From: Indibacter alkaliphilus LW1
Lineage (GTDB): Bacteria > Bacteroidota > Bacteroidia > Cytophagales > Cyclobacteriaceae
DNA length: 43,863 bases
Reading direction: 5' to 3'
Assembly (NCBI RefSeq): GCF_000295935.2
Contig: NZ_ALWO02000044.1
Span: 1-43,863, forward strand
In this document: positions 25,233 through 34,021 of the stretch, one piece after another
Position numbering within the stretch: position 1 is the first letter of the stretch
Layout of the letters: each line of letters opens with the position of its first letter
The notes under the pieces: generated by a model
What the model saw: the letters and a program-made list of their open reading frames with translations, nothing else
Databases searched by the model: none
What the model was told of the DNA's origin: nothing
Made by a program: the position numbers and the translations under genes

Positions 25233-26447
25233 CTATTCACTTTGTGCTAGAAACTCATGTACCGGCATCATAATAACAGTTAAACCGTCCTTTTCTAGGA
25301 TATCACTTTGATTCATGGTCACAATATAGCCAAGGCTGATTTTCAAATCCTGCATGGCTTCCATCACTCCAAAAAGCTCTCGGTTAAAGTTCTCTTCACT
25401 GACGTTTAGGCATACCTGTATCGCTTCCTTTAATTGGCCTCTTTCCATAGTGACAAAGTCACATTCACCTTTATTTTTGTAATAAAACAGCTGTTTGTAT
25501 CGCCGACGAAGATCCAGAAAGACTAAATTTTCCAATCGCCTCCCCATATTATCACTAGTAGAAACTGATACCTCTGAATAGATTCCCAAGTCCATAACAT
25601 ACACCTTTTTGGGATTTCGGGCCTGTACTTTCAAGGAATGATCAAATAGAGGCACAAAGTCCAGTAAATAAGCATCTTTCAGGAATGAAAAGTACTCTAA
25701 AAATGTGGTTGCCGATTTGATTTCAAACATTCCCACTAGTTTATTGGCGGATACCAAATTACCTATGTTACTGATAAGGTAAGCAGCCAATTGCCGCAAG
25801 GAATTGATATCACGCACAGAATGCCTAAGCGCAATATCCCTAACCAATATATCATCCACTAAAGTATAAATGACCTCAGAAAAAGATGTTTTAATAAATT
25901 CGGGTATGCCTCCTGTTTTGAGATAGGATTCGACTGCTGTTTCAGAACTCTTAATGCTTTTATAGTTGATATATTCAGAATAGGAAAATGGGAATAACTC
26001 CATAGATAAGTGTCTTCCAGTCAAATGAGTCCCTAATTCCACACTCAACATCGCTGCATTTGATCCGGTAACAAAAACTTTGTATCCCTCCCTTAACAGC
26101 TGATTTACAAAAGTTTCCCAGTTATTAATGACCTGTATTTCATCAAAAAAAAGGACTTGAATACCACGCTTTTCTATTTCCCGATGAACCCGTACAAAAT
26201 CACCTGTTTCAAATGCTGAAAAACGGATATCATCAAAATTGAGATAAAGTGCATCCTGATAATCTTTGCGAAGTAACTGTAGTAATAAAGTACTTTTCCC
26301 ACAACGTCTAATACCAGTAATGATGGTTGCAAATGAATCTGCTATAGGAATATGATCCAGGGCATCACGTTTAAAACCGCTTTCCTGTTTGAGAAACACT
26401 TCCTTTTGTGAATTTATCACCAATGCTATTTCCTCTTGCCTGATCAT
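25233..26447 (-). CDS. DUF4143/AAA_14-type ATPase (ATPase 1)
   Basis: A 404-residue protein with an N-terminal AAA domain: Walker A GIRRCGKST at 45-53, LNFDDIRF (69-76), Walker B LFFDEIQ (99-105), the sensor-like VFVTGSNAAMLS and the family hallmark HLTGRHLSMELFPFSYSEY. A winged-helix-like middle (LAAYLISNIGNLVSANKLVG) precedes the DUF4143 end with KKVYVMDLGIYSE and NKGECDFV, whose D/E residues resemble a PD-(D/E)XK-like patch. The biological role of this very common family is not settled. It is 35-40% similar by eye to ATPase 2, with both in the same orientation. The AAA part and C-terminus are intact. Part of the island inserted in the polysaccharide locus. Confidence 0.92.
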   Translation of the reverse strand: MIRQEEIALVINSQKEVFLKQESGFKRDALDHIPIADSFATIITGIRRCGKSTLLLQLLRKDYQDALYLNFDDIRFSAFETGDFVRVHREIEKRGIQVLFFDEIQVINNWETFVNQLLREGYKVFVTGSNAAMLSVELGTHLTGRHLSMELFPFSYSEYINYKSIKSSETAVESYLKTGGIPEFIKTSFSEVIYTLVDDILVRDIALRHSVRDINSLRQLAAYLISNIGNLVSANKLVGMFEIKSATTFLEYFSFLKDAYLLDFVPLFDHSLKVQARNPKKVYVMDLGIYSEVSVSTSDNMGRRLENLVFLDLRRRYKQLFYYKNKGECDFVTMERGQLKEAIQVCLNVSEENFNRELFGVMEAMQDLKISLGYIVTMNQSDILEKDGLTVIMMPVHEFLAQSE

Positions 26448-26529
26448 GCAATAAACCTTATTCCTATATACCTTTCATTACAAATGTAAGATAATTTACA
26501 GTACGATGGAAGATTTTATTCTGATGTTT

Positions 26530-26760
26530 CTTTTTGAAGATGTAGGATTAGAGGCAAGAAGCTAGAAACGAGAAACTAGAGACGATAATTATCGGGGAAG
26601 AAGCATCAGCTTAACTCCGCCCCTCGTAAATCGAAGTTCGTAAATCGTAAATGAGATGTGAGACATAAGACATAAGAAGCTAGACTTAAGATTAGAAGGG
26701 ATAGTTTAACGTTTAACTTTTAACTTTTTAACATTTAACCCTTAACAAATCCATTTCATC
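26530..26760 (-). repeat. Modular heptad array between ATPases 1 and 2
   Basis: In the sense of the minus-strand genes: GTTAAGG/GTTAAAT heptads, TCTTATG/TCTAGCT heptads, TTTACGA heptads, the fixed GGGGCGGAGTTAAGCTGATG core with CCCCGATAATTATCG, then TCGTTTC heptads. Same order as 24915-25232. The 26448-27028 spacer holds no credible gene; a 72-codon frame at 26794-27012 is built on a REP hairpin. Confidence 0.8.
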
Positions 26761-26972
26761 ATTTGATCAATTAAACAATTCCACCTTTCATCATCATCCT
26801 CGAAGCCATATATCCCAGGTTTTTAATCCATTTCCCAAAAAAATCAAGATTGAGCCTTCAGTTTCCATCGCATTTATGCGGTAGTTTTTTGCCCTGTATA
26901 GAAGGGTATGGGCTTCAGCCGAAAATATTTCGACTAAAGTCGCTAAGCATTCCGTTTCCGCCTCCGGCCACC

Positions 26973-26994
26973 GGCTAAAGCACGGTGGAAATTG
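26973..26994. repeat. REP-like hairpin with compensatory changes
   Basis: CCACCGGCTAAAGCACGGTGG pairs CCACCG with CGGTGG. The related element at about 4542-4563 is CCGCCG...CGGCGG, so the third pair has changed from G-C to A-T on both arms. Preceded by a TTTCGACTAAAGTCG hairpin, as in block Y. Confidence 0.7.
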
Positions 26995-27028
26995 ATTTGG
27001 AGCACAACTCACTATTCACTAATCACTA

Positions 27029-27064
27029 TTAACTTTTAGTAAGAAATTCATGTACCGGCAACCG
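27029..27064 (-). pseudogene. In-frame leftover C-terminal tail of another ATPase
   Basis: Directly after the TAG of ATPase 2, in the same frame, the DNA encodes RLPVHEFLTKS and then TAA. This matches the C-terminus of ATPase 1 (MMPVHEFLAQSE) and duplicates the position of ATPase 2's own tail (IMPVWLWLLQVE). It looks like the retained 3' end of a replaced paralogue. Confidence 0.7.
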
Positions 27065-28315
27065 CTATTCTACTTGCAATAGCCACAACCATACCGGCAT
27101 GATGTTTATGACCTTATCATCTATCGTCAACTGATCACTTTCATCTTCAGTTAAAATCAGCCCCTCTTTGAGTTGATAAGCTGTCATGGCATCCAGCAAT
27201 CCATTGATCTCCCGCTGTTTTGTTTGGTCATCGTAAATAGACCAACAAACCTGAATGGCTTGAGTGATGCTGTTTCTTTCTTTGATCACAAAATCACATT
27301 CCCCTTTGTTATGATGATAGTAAACCGTTTTTGTTTGTCGTTTCAACTCTAAAAACACCAAGTTTTCGAGCAGTCTCCCTTGATTTTCACTATGCTGAAA
27401 ACTGAGTTGCCGCATTAATCCTAAGTCTATTCCATATACTTTTTTGGGATTATGAAGCTGCTTTTTTACAGATGCATCATATTTCGATACCAAGCTCAAC
27501 ATATAGGCATCTTGTAGGAATCCCAGGTACTGCTTTACGGTGGTGGCATTTTTAACACCGATTACTTTTGCCAAGCTATTGTAAGAAATTAATTTACTCG
27601 TATTGCTCGTAACAAAAAACATCAGTTCCAAGAGTTCTTGTTCATTTGTTATGCCATTTCTCACCATAACATCCCGATATAAAATACTTTCATAAAGAGA
27701 TTTTAAGTATTCAGTATGCTTTGATTTTAAAAAAGCAGGGAATCCACCTAATTTAAAATAGTCATTAAATGATGCTTTGAGTAGGGCTTTATTGTCTGTA
27801 TTGAAATAGTCCAGTGAATTGGGTTCAATTTGATTTAGTTTCAGGTATTCTCGAAACGAGAACGGGTAAAGTTCCACTTGCTGATAGCGCCCTGTTAAAT
27901 GGGTGCCTAACTCTTTGCTCAACATAGAAGCATTGGAACCCGTGATATATACTTTATTCCCATAGTCATGCAGACGTCTGACAAAACGCTCCCAACCGCT
28001 AATATTTTGTATTTCATCAAAATAAAAGGTGGTTTGCTTACCAAAACGTTCTCCAAAAAGTTCTAAAAGCAGTTGGAAATCCTCTACCTTAAATTGAATT
28101 AACCGATCATCATCAAAGTTGAGGTAGTAGTCTTTTTCTTTATTTTTTGCACGTATCGCCTGCAATAAGGTGGATTTACCACAGCGTCGAATCCCTGAGA
28201 TCACAACCACACTATCATCCTTTAAAATAGATACATGCTCTCGGTCAATAGAAGATGGTTCCCATTTTAAAGCATTTTGATCACTGATTACTGCTTGAAG
28301 TAATGATTTTTGCAT
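27065..28315 (-). CDS. DUF4143/AAA_14-type ATPase (ATPase 2)
   Basis: A 416-residue protein of the same family as ATPase 1. Walker A GIRRCGKST at 41-49, YLNFDDDRL (64-72), Walker B FYFDEIQ (97-103), VYITGSNASMLSKELGTHLT and RYQQVELYPFSFREY follow in the standard order. The C-terminal half has KKVYGIDLGLMRQ, ENLVFLEL and HHNKGECDFV (DUF4143). It ends MPVWLWLLQVE with a TAG, followed in frame by the tail of another copy. The role is unknown for the family; an association with mobile or defence DNA has been suggested in general, but nothing here proves it. Upstream is a 209-bp spacer to direct repeat B. Confidence 0.92.
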   Translation of the reverse strand: MQKSLLQAVISDQNALKWEPSSIDREHVSILKDDSVVVISGIRRCGKSTLLQAIRAKNKEKDYYLNFDDDRLIQFKVEDFQLLLELFGERFGKQTTFYFDEIQNISGWERFVRRLHDYGNKVYITGSNASMLSKELGTHLTGRYQQVELYPFSFREYLKLNQIEPNSLDYFNTDNKALLKASFNDYFKLGGFPAFLKSKHTEYLKSLYESILYRDVMVRNGITNEQELLELMFFVTSNTSKLISYNSLAKVIGVKNATTVKQYLGFLQDAYMLSLVSKYDASVKKQLHNPKKVYGIDLGLMRQLSFQHSENQGRLLENLVFLELKRQTKTVYYHHNKGECDFVIKERNSITQAIQVCWSIYDDQTKQREINGLLDAMTAYQLKEGLILTEDESDQLTIDDKVINIMPVWLWLLQVE

Positions 28316-28394
28316 GCGTATTTTTTTATTACAAATCTAACAAGTTCCTATTGATAAAAGAAATTTAATAAAAATAGTCACTATTTGTAATAGC

Positions 28395-28524
28395 AAACAC
28401 TTGTTATTATCGGGGAAGATGTGCTCTCCCGGTAGCTATCGGGAGAGCCATAAGACTCAAGACATAAGATTAGAAGGGATAGTTTAACGCTTAACATTTA
28501 ACTCTTAACTCCTCACAAATTCCG
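28395..28524. repeat. Repeat tract with a 9-bp-stem hairpin (28423-28448)
   Basis: GCTCTCCCG, loop GTAGCTAT, CGGGAGAGC forms a perfect 9-bp stem with no T-tract. It is followed by ATAAGAC-type and TTAACGC-type heptads leading into direct repeat B. Confidence 0.7.
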
Positions 28525-28955
28525 CTTCCCTGTTTTTGGCGCGATGCACTTTTTACTCTTACTCTTTTTGCGGCCAAAAAACAATTCAACTTCGCAATTG
28601 GATCCTCGGGTTGAAACCCGAGGCTATTATATCTGCGCCCTTACAGGGCTAAAGGCCACTCCTCTATTTTAAATTTTTCAATTTAATTTCCTTAATGCCC
28701 AATATTAATCCTTAACAATTAACTTCTCCCTTTTCTTTCATTTCCGCCCGGATGACTTGGTCGGACAAGAATGGTAAATTGAAATGAGGTGTGAGCCCCA
28801 ATAACTATCTAAGGAGAAGCATTAAATTAACTCTGCCCCTCGTAAATCGTAAGTCGTATTTCGTAAATGAGATGTGCGACATAAGACGCTAGACATAAGA
28901 TTAGAAGGGATAATTTTACGCTTAACGCTTAACATTTAACTCTTAACTAATCACT
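28525..28955. repeat. 430-bp direct repeat, copy B (copy A at 23991-24421)
   Basis: Same orientation and almost the same sequence as copy A. The two copies enclose the ATPase remnant and both intact ATPases. Homologous recombination between them would delete about 4.5 kb and bring the dehydrogenase and epimerase genes close together. Confidence 0.93.
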
Positions 28956-29054
28956 ATTCACTCCTCACTATTCACTCTCCTTCATCCCTCATCCTTCATC
29001 CTTCATCCTTCATCCCTCATCCCTCATCCCTCATCCTTCATCCCTCCTCCCTCA
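28956..29054 (-). repeat. GGATGAR/GTGAATA heptad array at the dehydrogenase stop
   Basis: About ten GGATGAG/GGATGAA heptads in gene sense begin at the stop codon at 29055 (TGATGAGGGAGG), then GTGAATA units, then the GTTAAGC units of direct repeat B. Confidence 0.85.
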
Positions 29055-30383
29055 TCAAAGTCTCCCATCCACCTTGCTCTTCTCCAACACCGATTTCACA
29101 TCAAATACGACCTGATTGTCGGAGGCGGCTACAGGCCAGTCTTTGAATTCTTTGTGGGCTACGGCAAGGATAATGGCTGAATACTGATCAAGCTTGTCTT
29201 TGGTATTTCCATTGATCACCTCAATTCCGTATTCATGCATGACTTCCTGAGGATCTGCCCAAGGATCATATATATCCACGTCCATATCAAAGGTCTTCAG
29301 CTCCTGAAAGATGTCAATCACCCGGGTATTCCTTACATCCGGACAGTCTTCTTTGAAAGTGAAACCCAAAATCAAGACTTTGGCATCTATCACCTTCAGG
29401 TCCTTGCGCATCATAAGTTTAATGACTTCAGTGGCCACATGTTTGCCCATGGAATCGTTCAGCCTTCTACCGGAAAGGATGATTTCGGGATGATAACCTA
29501 CTTCCTGTGCTTTTTGGGCCAGATAATACGGATCTACACCTATACAGTGACCCCCAACCAATCCAGGACGGAAAGGAAGGAAGTTCCACTTGGTTCCCGC
29601 TGCTTCCAATACTTCTTGCGTATCAATGCCCAAAAGGTTGAATATTTTGCTCAACTCATTCACAAAGGCAATGTTGATGTCCCTTTGGGAGTTTTCTATC
29701 ACTTTGGCTGCTTCAGCCACCTTGATGCAGGAAGCTTTGTGTGTACCTGCGGTAATCACAGACCTGTACAATTCATCCACATAGTCTGCTACTTCAGGGG
29801 TGGAACCGGAAGTCACTTTCAGGATTTTGGTTACCGTATGTTCCTTATCTCCCGGGTTGATCCGCTCCGGAGAATATCCGGCAAAAAAGTCCCTATTGAA
29901 GCTCATACCGGATACGGATTCCAGTACCGGCACGCACTCTTCCTCTGTTACCCCAGGGTAAACGGTGGATTCAAAGATCACCACATCACCTTTTTTCAAA
30001 AGTCTGCCTATCATCTCCGATGCTTTGAGCATTGGTGTGAGCACAGGCTTATGGTGTTTATCTGTAGGGGTAGGAACGGTGACAATAAAGATATTGCAAT
30101 TGGAAATAGCCGCCAAATCATCGGATACCAAAAGGCCTTTACCGGCATCTTCCAGGGCGACTGGGTTCTGAATTAGCACTTGCTGCAATTCAGCATCAGC
30201 CACTTCCAGGGTCCTGTCCTTTCCTTTTTGGAGTTCATCCACACGCTTGCCATCTATGTCATAGCCTACGGTTTTATATTTTTCCGCAAAAGCCACTGCC
30301 AAAGGAAGACCCACATAGCCAAGGCCTATGATTGCGATTTTGGATTCTTCAAGAGGCAGGAGATTTAAAGACTGATTTTTCAA
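29055..30383 (-). CDS. UDP-N-acetyl-hexosamine 6-dehydrogenase (TviB/WbpA type)
   Basis: A 442-residue UDP-sugar dehydrogenase. The NAD-binding motif [14 protein letters not shown] begins near residue 16; [10 protein letters not shown] is at 139-148; [20 protein letters not shown] (224-243) holds the conserved lysine and asparagine; the catalytic cysteine is C280 in [20 protein letters not shown]. The [10 protein letters not shown] form points to the UDP-HexNAc group (TviB, WbpA, CapL), not to UDP-glucose dehydrogenase. It would make UDP-GlcNAcA or UDP-GalNAcA for the locus with the epimerase at 22731. The start codon is TTG (30381-30383): a stop lies two codons upstream and no ATG precedes the Rossmann motif. 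Confidence 0.92.
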   Translation of the reverse strand: MKNQSLNLLPLEESKIAIIGLGYVGLPLAVAFAEKYKTVGYDIDGKRVDELQKGKDRTLEVADAELQQVLIQNPVALEDAGKGLLVSDDLAAISNCNIFIVTVPTPTDKHHKPVLTPMLKASEMIGRLLKKGDVVIFESTVYPGVTEEECVPVLESVSGMSFNRDFFAGYSPERINPGDKEHTVTKILKVTSGSTPEVADYVDELYRSVITAGTHKASCIKVAEAAKVIENSQRDINIAFVNELSKIFNLLGIDTQEVLEAAGTKWNFLPFRPGLVGGHCIGVDPYYLAQKAQEVGYHPEIILSGRRLNDSMGKHVATEVIKLMMRKDLKVIDAKVLILGFTFKEDCPDVRNTRVIDIFQELKTFDMDVDIYDPWADPQEVMHEYGIEVINGNTKDKLDQYSAIILAVAHKEFKDWPVAASDNQVVFDVKSVLEKSKVDGRL

Positions 30384-30389
30384 AGCTTA

Positions 30390-30597
30390 AATAGTTTAAA
30401 TATGTTTAACTGAGTAATTGTTTGATGAAATGTTTAACTGTGGAATTGTTTAATTGATTAACTGAGTAGTGGTTGAATTGTGGAACTGAGTAGCGGTTGA
30501 ATTGTGGAATTGTTTGTTGAAAGTTTAATTGGTTAATTGTTTAATTGATCAACTGAATGCCTCAATTTGTCGATTCCCCAGTTCATCAGTTCATCAA
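30390..30597. repeat. Octamer-type repeats upstream of the dehydrogenase gene
   Basis: Degenerate TTTAACTG / GTGGAATTG / TTAATTGA units on the + strand from about 30395 to 30555, then units of the opposite direction (CAGTTCAT) up to the stop of the four-helix-bundle pseudogene. No gene seen; the promoter of the dehydrogenase must lie in or near this DNA. Confidence 0.75.
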
Positions 30598-31005
30598 TTA
30601 TTTAATTTTAAGTTTTGTTTTTAGATTATCAGATTTTGAAATTTGATATTTGTATAAAGCATTTAACTTATTGATAATTTCACCCAGCTTTTGCCTTAAA
30701 GTAATATACAATTCCTCATTGAGATAAGTCATGTCGAATGCGTAAATGAGATGATCTATAGTTTCCAAAGCACTTGAATAGGATATATTTGTAAAGTGTG
30801 CTTGATCATTAGAACTTGCTCTACCAGAACCTTCCGCCAAATTCGTACCTATACTTGAGGATGATCTTCTAATTTGAGAAGTCAGTTCAAATTTTTCGTC
30901 CGATGGAAAACTGAGTGTAAGTCATTTAATTTCAACCCTAAACTTCCTGGCCAATTGATAAACATCCAACTTCTCAAAAGCATATTGATGAAACTTATTA
31001 TCCAT
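30598..31005 (-). pseudogene. Four-helix-bundle protein gene with one in-frame TGA
   Basis: From the ATG at 31003-31005 the frame reads MDNKFHQYAFEKLDVYQLA and continues for 27 codons, then meets TGA at 30922-30924, then continues in the same frame as LTLSFPSDEKFELTSQIRRS, GTNLAEGSGRASSNDQAHF and a helical C-terminus to the stop at 30598. The parts on both sides match the small four-helix-bundle family (formerly called S23/IVP-like), about 120-135 residues, frequent near Bacteroidota polysaccharide loci. Only one base change is needed to explain the stop. A TTG at 30840 could restart the second half but would lack the first helix. Confidence 0.85.
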
Positions 31006-31039
31006 ACAATCAAATTAAAGGCCTACTACCCATATCAGT

Positions 31040-31330
31040 TAAACAATTAACTAATTACACAATTAATCTGTAATTCAGTTAAACGATTAATCAATTACAC
31101 AATTAAACCGCTATACAATTTTCAGTTAAACAGTTAATCAATTAACCTTTTCAACCCTTATCCTTCCACCTTCATCTTTTCTTGTACTTCCCTGTTTTTG
31201 GCGAGAGGCCTTATTCACCTTTGACCTTATTGCGGCCAAAAACAAATCTAACTCCTCATTTGGGATCCTCGGGTTAAAACCCGAGGCTATTATATCTGCG
31301 CCCTTACAGGGCTTATGGCTACTCCTCGAT
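31040..31330. repeat. Octamer repeats and a third, partial copy of direct repeat A/B
   Basis: 31040-31150 is made of CAGTTAAA/CAATTAAT octamers. 31187-31330 repeats the opening of the 23991/28525 repeat, including the CCTCGGGTTAAAACCCGAGG hairpin and GCGCCCTTACAGGGCT. The rest of the spacer to 31915 has no convincing gene; a 58-codon open stretch at 31671-31844 (+) has no start codon. Confidence 0.8.
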
Positions 31331-31915
31331 TTTTTATGTTGCTTTCAACATTCAGTCCTTCGGCAAGTAAATACGGATAAATTATGAATAACAATTTACG
31401 GGAATCGATGTACAATGAACCAAGTACCTATTACTTGTTTTAGAAATCCAACCCTTCAACTTAATCCAAACCAATATTTCTATTTATCCCGAATCGTTTC
31501 ACTCTCGGGATCTCCGCTTCACTTAGATTTCGCGAAGCATATTTCTACCATATTTCATTTTATCTAACCCTTAACATTCAACCTTTAACAATCTTTACCT
31601 CATCAGTTAAAAATTAAACTCTCCATCCTTCCCACAGCTTCGCCCTTTCAGTCCCATTTCAGGAACCTAAGAGGTATTATTTGTCAGAAAGTATACAGGT
31701 GATTATTTTTTTCAATCATTGGCAGCCCAGGTAGCACCAAAAAGATCACTTGTACAAAAAGGGTCAAATTGCAGGCACAAAGATAGGACTTACATCTCTA
31801 ATAAAGCCCGTGATTTTTACAATTTATTAGTGGAAAAAACATAATTAAACTTTTATTATTATCAAATGCTTTTTCCTGTTTTTATAATGCTCCTAGCCGG
31901 ATTTGAAACCTGGCT

Positions 31916-31956
31916 AAAAGGAAAAGAAATTTGAAAATTAAATCCCTTTCAAATTT
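31916..31956 (-). terminator. Probable terminator after the 31992 gene
   Basis: AAATTTGAAA and TTTCAAATTT (31927-31956) form a perfect 10-bp stem with a 10-base loop, followed on the minus strand by CTTTTCCTTTT. The stem is AT-rich, so strength is uncertain. Confidence 0.5.
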
Positions 31957-31991
31957 TCAGGACAAAGAGTGATATTTTCAAAAAAACGCTC

Positions 31992-32606
31992 TTATCCTGT
32001 TTCTTTTTGCAAACAAAGCGTCATTTCCTTACAAACCTTCTTGTAGCCTTGTGTATCGTGGATATAGAAAATATGGCTGTGTACAAACTTCTCTATAAAA
32101 CAGGCCTCTTTTTGGGAATTATAAAAAAGACATCCTGCATTTACCAATTGCAAGTCAGGGTATTGACTCTTTTCAATTCCATGCAGTACATTTTCAAGAA
32201 TAAGAGCTTGAATATTATTCCCATAGTCATACTTTTTATTGAGAAAAGCCAAGGGTTTTTCGTCTAAAAAGATGACATACAGTGAAGTGGTTCTTTTTTC
32301 TTCTCTCAAAACCAATCTTCTGATTTCAATCTCACCGGCATCCAAGCTGAATTTCACAATTACTTTGGGCTTTTTATCCCTTGCTTGATCTAGAATGCCC
32401 TTAACATGCTGAAATTGGGTATCAAGTGTAAACTGAGATGTTTCCGGTACCTGTTCGATTTTGTAATAATGATCCAGAATCATTTTGAAAGGATCAAAAA
32501 TCTCGGTGTCATGCCTGTAAGTGAAATATACCTTTTTGCCGTATAGGTTTTTTCTTTTCCTCACATAGCCGGTAGCTACGAATTTAAAATAATTGAGAAG
32601 GTTCAT
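31992..32606 (-). CDS. Uncharacterised protein, paralogue of the 33166 gene
   Basis: A 204-residue protein of unknown family. The N-terminus NYFKFVATGYVRKRKNLYGK leads to FDPFKMILDHYYKI, then to LREEKRTTSLYVIFLDEKPL and KKYDYG, and a C-terminal EKFVHSHIFYIHD. All these blocks recur in the protein at 33166-33777. No signal peptide, membrane segment or known catalytic motif is visible; the composition is basic and aromatic-rich. Spaced 559 bp from its paralogue, with its own probable promoter region and terminator, so the two are likely separate units. Confidence 0.75.
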   Translation of the reverse strand: MNLLNYFKFVATGYVRKRKNLYGKKVYFTYRHDTEIFDPFKMILDHYYKIEQVPETSQFTLDTQFQHVKGILDQARDKKPKVIVKFSLDAGEIEIRRLVLREEKRTTSLYVIFLDEKPLAFLNKKYDYGNNIQALILENVLHGIEKSQYPDLQLVNAGCLFYNSQKEACFIEKFVHSHIFYIHDTQGYKKVCKEMTLCLQKETG

Positions 32607-33165
32607 AAATATAAGAGTTGTGGTTGCTGGTTGACTTAATAAAAGTCATTGGTCAAAAAAGGGCTTATTGGTATAATTGTATTATTTCTTTTTTTTATGT
32701 TACTACTATTTTTTTCACATGTACAAAAACTATTTTTTGGTAATAAATCATTGGAACTGCAATGTACATCAAAATAAATCAACGTGTAGAAAAAATGTAT
32801 ATTCGTATGGATTTTACAATTATTCGTGGCTTTTTGTAGGACGCTTGCAATTTTTTGCGCTTCGTGTCATGGTTTTTAGTTCTTATTTTTAGATCACACA
32901 ACAAGTAATTTGAACCAAAGAAAGTACTTAATTCTAATGATTTTCCTGGCTGAACACCATAAATCCCAAACCCTGATAATGCTATATATTCTATGAATTA
33001 TTAAATTAATTACACCTTCTAAACATAGAATAACTATAAATACTGCGCTGGTCGAGCGCTGGCAGGTCTAATCGAAGCTGAGGTCAATCCCACTTTGTCA
33101 AAGTAAAGGGTTCGGCTAAATCTGTCAGATTTCCCCCTATCATTTGCTAACCTGATATAGCGAGG
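32607..33165. other. 559-bp intergenic spacer without a gene
   Basis: AT-rich, non-repetitive DNA between the two paralogous genes. It must contain the promoter of the 31992 gene and the 3' end of the 33166 transcript. Small palindromes (AAATCTGTCAGATTT near 33118; TAACCT...AGGTTA at 33148-33168) are present, but neither is followed by a T-tract. No credible coding frame seen. Confidence 0.5.
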
Positions 33166-33777
33166 TTAATAATTGATTTTATATATTTTCTGAAGTTGTT
33201 GACAAATATTATTATACTGACTCAACCGGGTTACATAAAAGACATGGGAATGAATGAACTTCTCTAAATATAAAGCATGGTCAGCAGATGAAACGAAAAG
33301 CACAGGCTCTTCTTCATGTTGCAAAGCAGGGTTACTCTTCAGGTTGGTACCGAAAATTTCATTTTTGATAATGCTGCTGCGTTCTTTTCCATAATCATAC
33401 TTTTTATGCCAAAAGGCCAAAGGTTCTTCATTGAGTAAAATAGAATAAAAAGAGGTAGTTCTGTACTCTTCTCTAAGCACAAAGTACTGCACATTCAATA
33501 AGCCCAAAGGCAAATTAATCAGACAGTCCAATTTAGGTTTAAGTCCTGCTAATTTTTCAGAGAAATCAGAATGTTCAAAATTGTATTGATCTACCTTGAC
33601 TTTAAAAGTATCACTGACCATATGAATCTTAAAATATTGGTCAAGAATCATGGCAATGGGGTCAAAAAGTTCTGCACCATGGTGGTATTTGAAATGCACC
33701 TTGATCCCATTTAGGACTTTCTTTTTTCGGATATATCCGGAAAAGATAAATTTAAAATAATTGACCAGGCCGCTCAT
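33166..33777 (-). CDS. Uncharacterised protein, paralogue of the 31992 gene
   Basis: 203 residues from the ATG at 33775-33777. A longer frame reaches 33876, but the paralogue (204 residues) aligns from SGLVNYFKFIFSGYIRKKKV, so the internal ATG is preferred and the upstream 33 codons are probably untranslated. Shared blocks with the paralogue are FDPIAMILDQYFKI, LREEYRTTSFYSILLNEEPL with KKYDYG, and LEKFIHSHVFYV. The conserved LREE-x-RTTS-x-Y and KKYDYG blocks lie near residues 112-145. Function unknown; the pair sits just outside the polysaccharide operon and inside the composite inverted repeat. Confidence 0.75.
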   Translation of the reverse strand: MSGLVNYFKFIFSGYIRKKKVLNGIKVHFKYHHGAELFDPIAMILDQYFKIHMVSDTFKVKVDQYNFEHSDFSEKLAGLKPKLDCLINLPLGLLNVQYFVLREEYRTTSFYSILLNEEPLAFWHKKYDYGKERSSIIKNEIFGTNLKSNPALQHEEEPVLFVSSADHALYLEKFIHSHVFYVTRLSQYNNICQQLQKIYKINY

Positions 33778-34021
33778 GGTTGTTGTGGTTTTAATTGCTT
33801 TAGCTGCTGCCATACCTATCATCAGGCATCGCAGACATATCTTAACATAACTTAACAATAACCATACCCGAAACAATTATAATGCACGATTAACATTTTA
33901 ATTATATATTATCAATATTTCATATTATTTATAAATGATAACATAAAATTGATTTGAAGTTCAGGGAATTGATTTTTGTACAGGGATTACTGGCATTGGT
34001 AGAATGCGAATTTTTTAGAAA

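Noticed and set aside
26794-27012. 72-codon minus-strand frame starting MSCAPNQFPPCFSR
   Set aside because: Its first third is a REP-like hairpin found elsewhere in the window, and no protein family is recognised.
31671-31844. 58-codon open stretch on the + strand encoding RKYTGDYFFQSLAAQVAP and more
   Set aside because: No start codon, a stop immediately upstream, and no recognised family. It may be a decayed gene end, but the evidence is too thin.
33778-33876. N-terminal extension of the 33166 gene
   Set aside because: The paralogue starts at the position equivalent to 33777, and the extension (FRVWLLLSYVKICLRCLMIG) has no counterpart.
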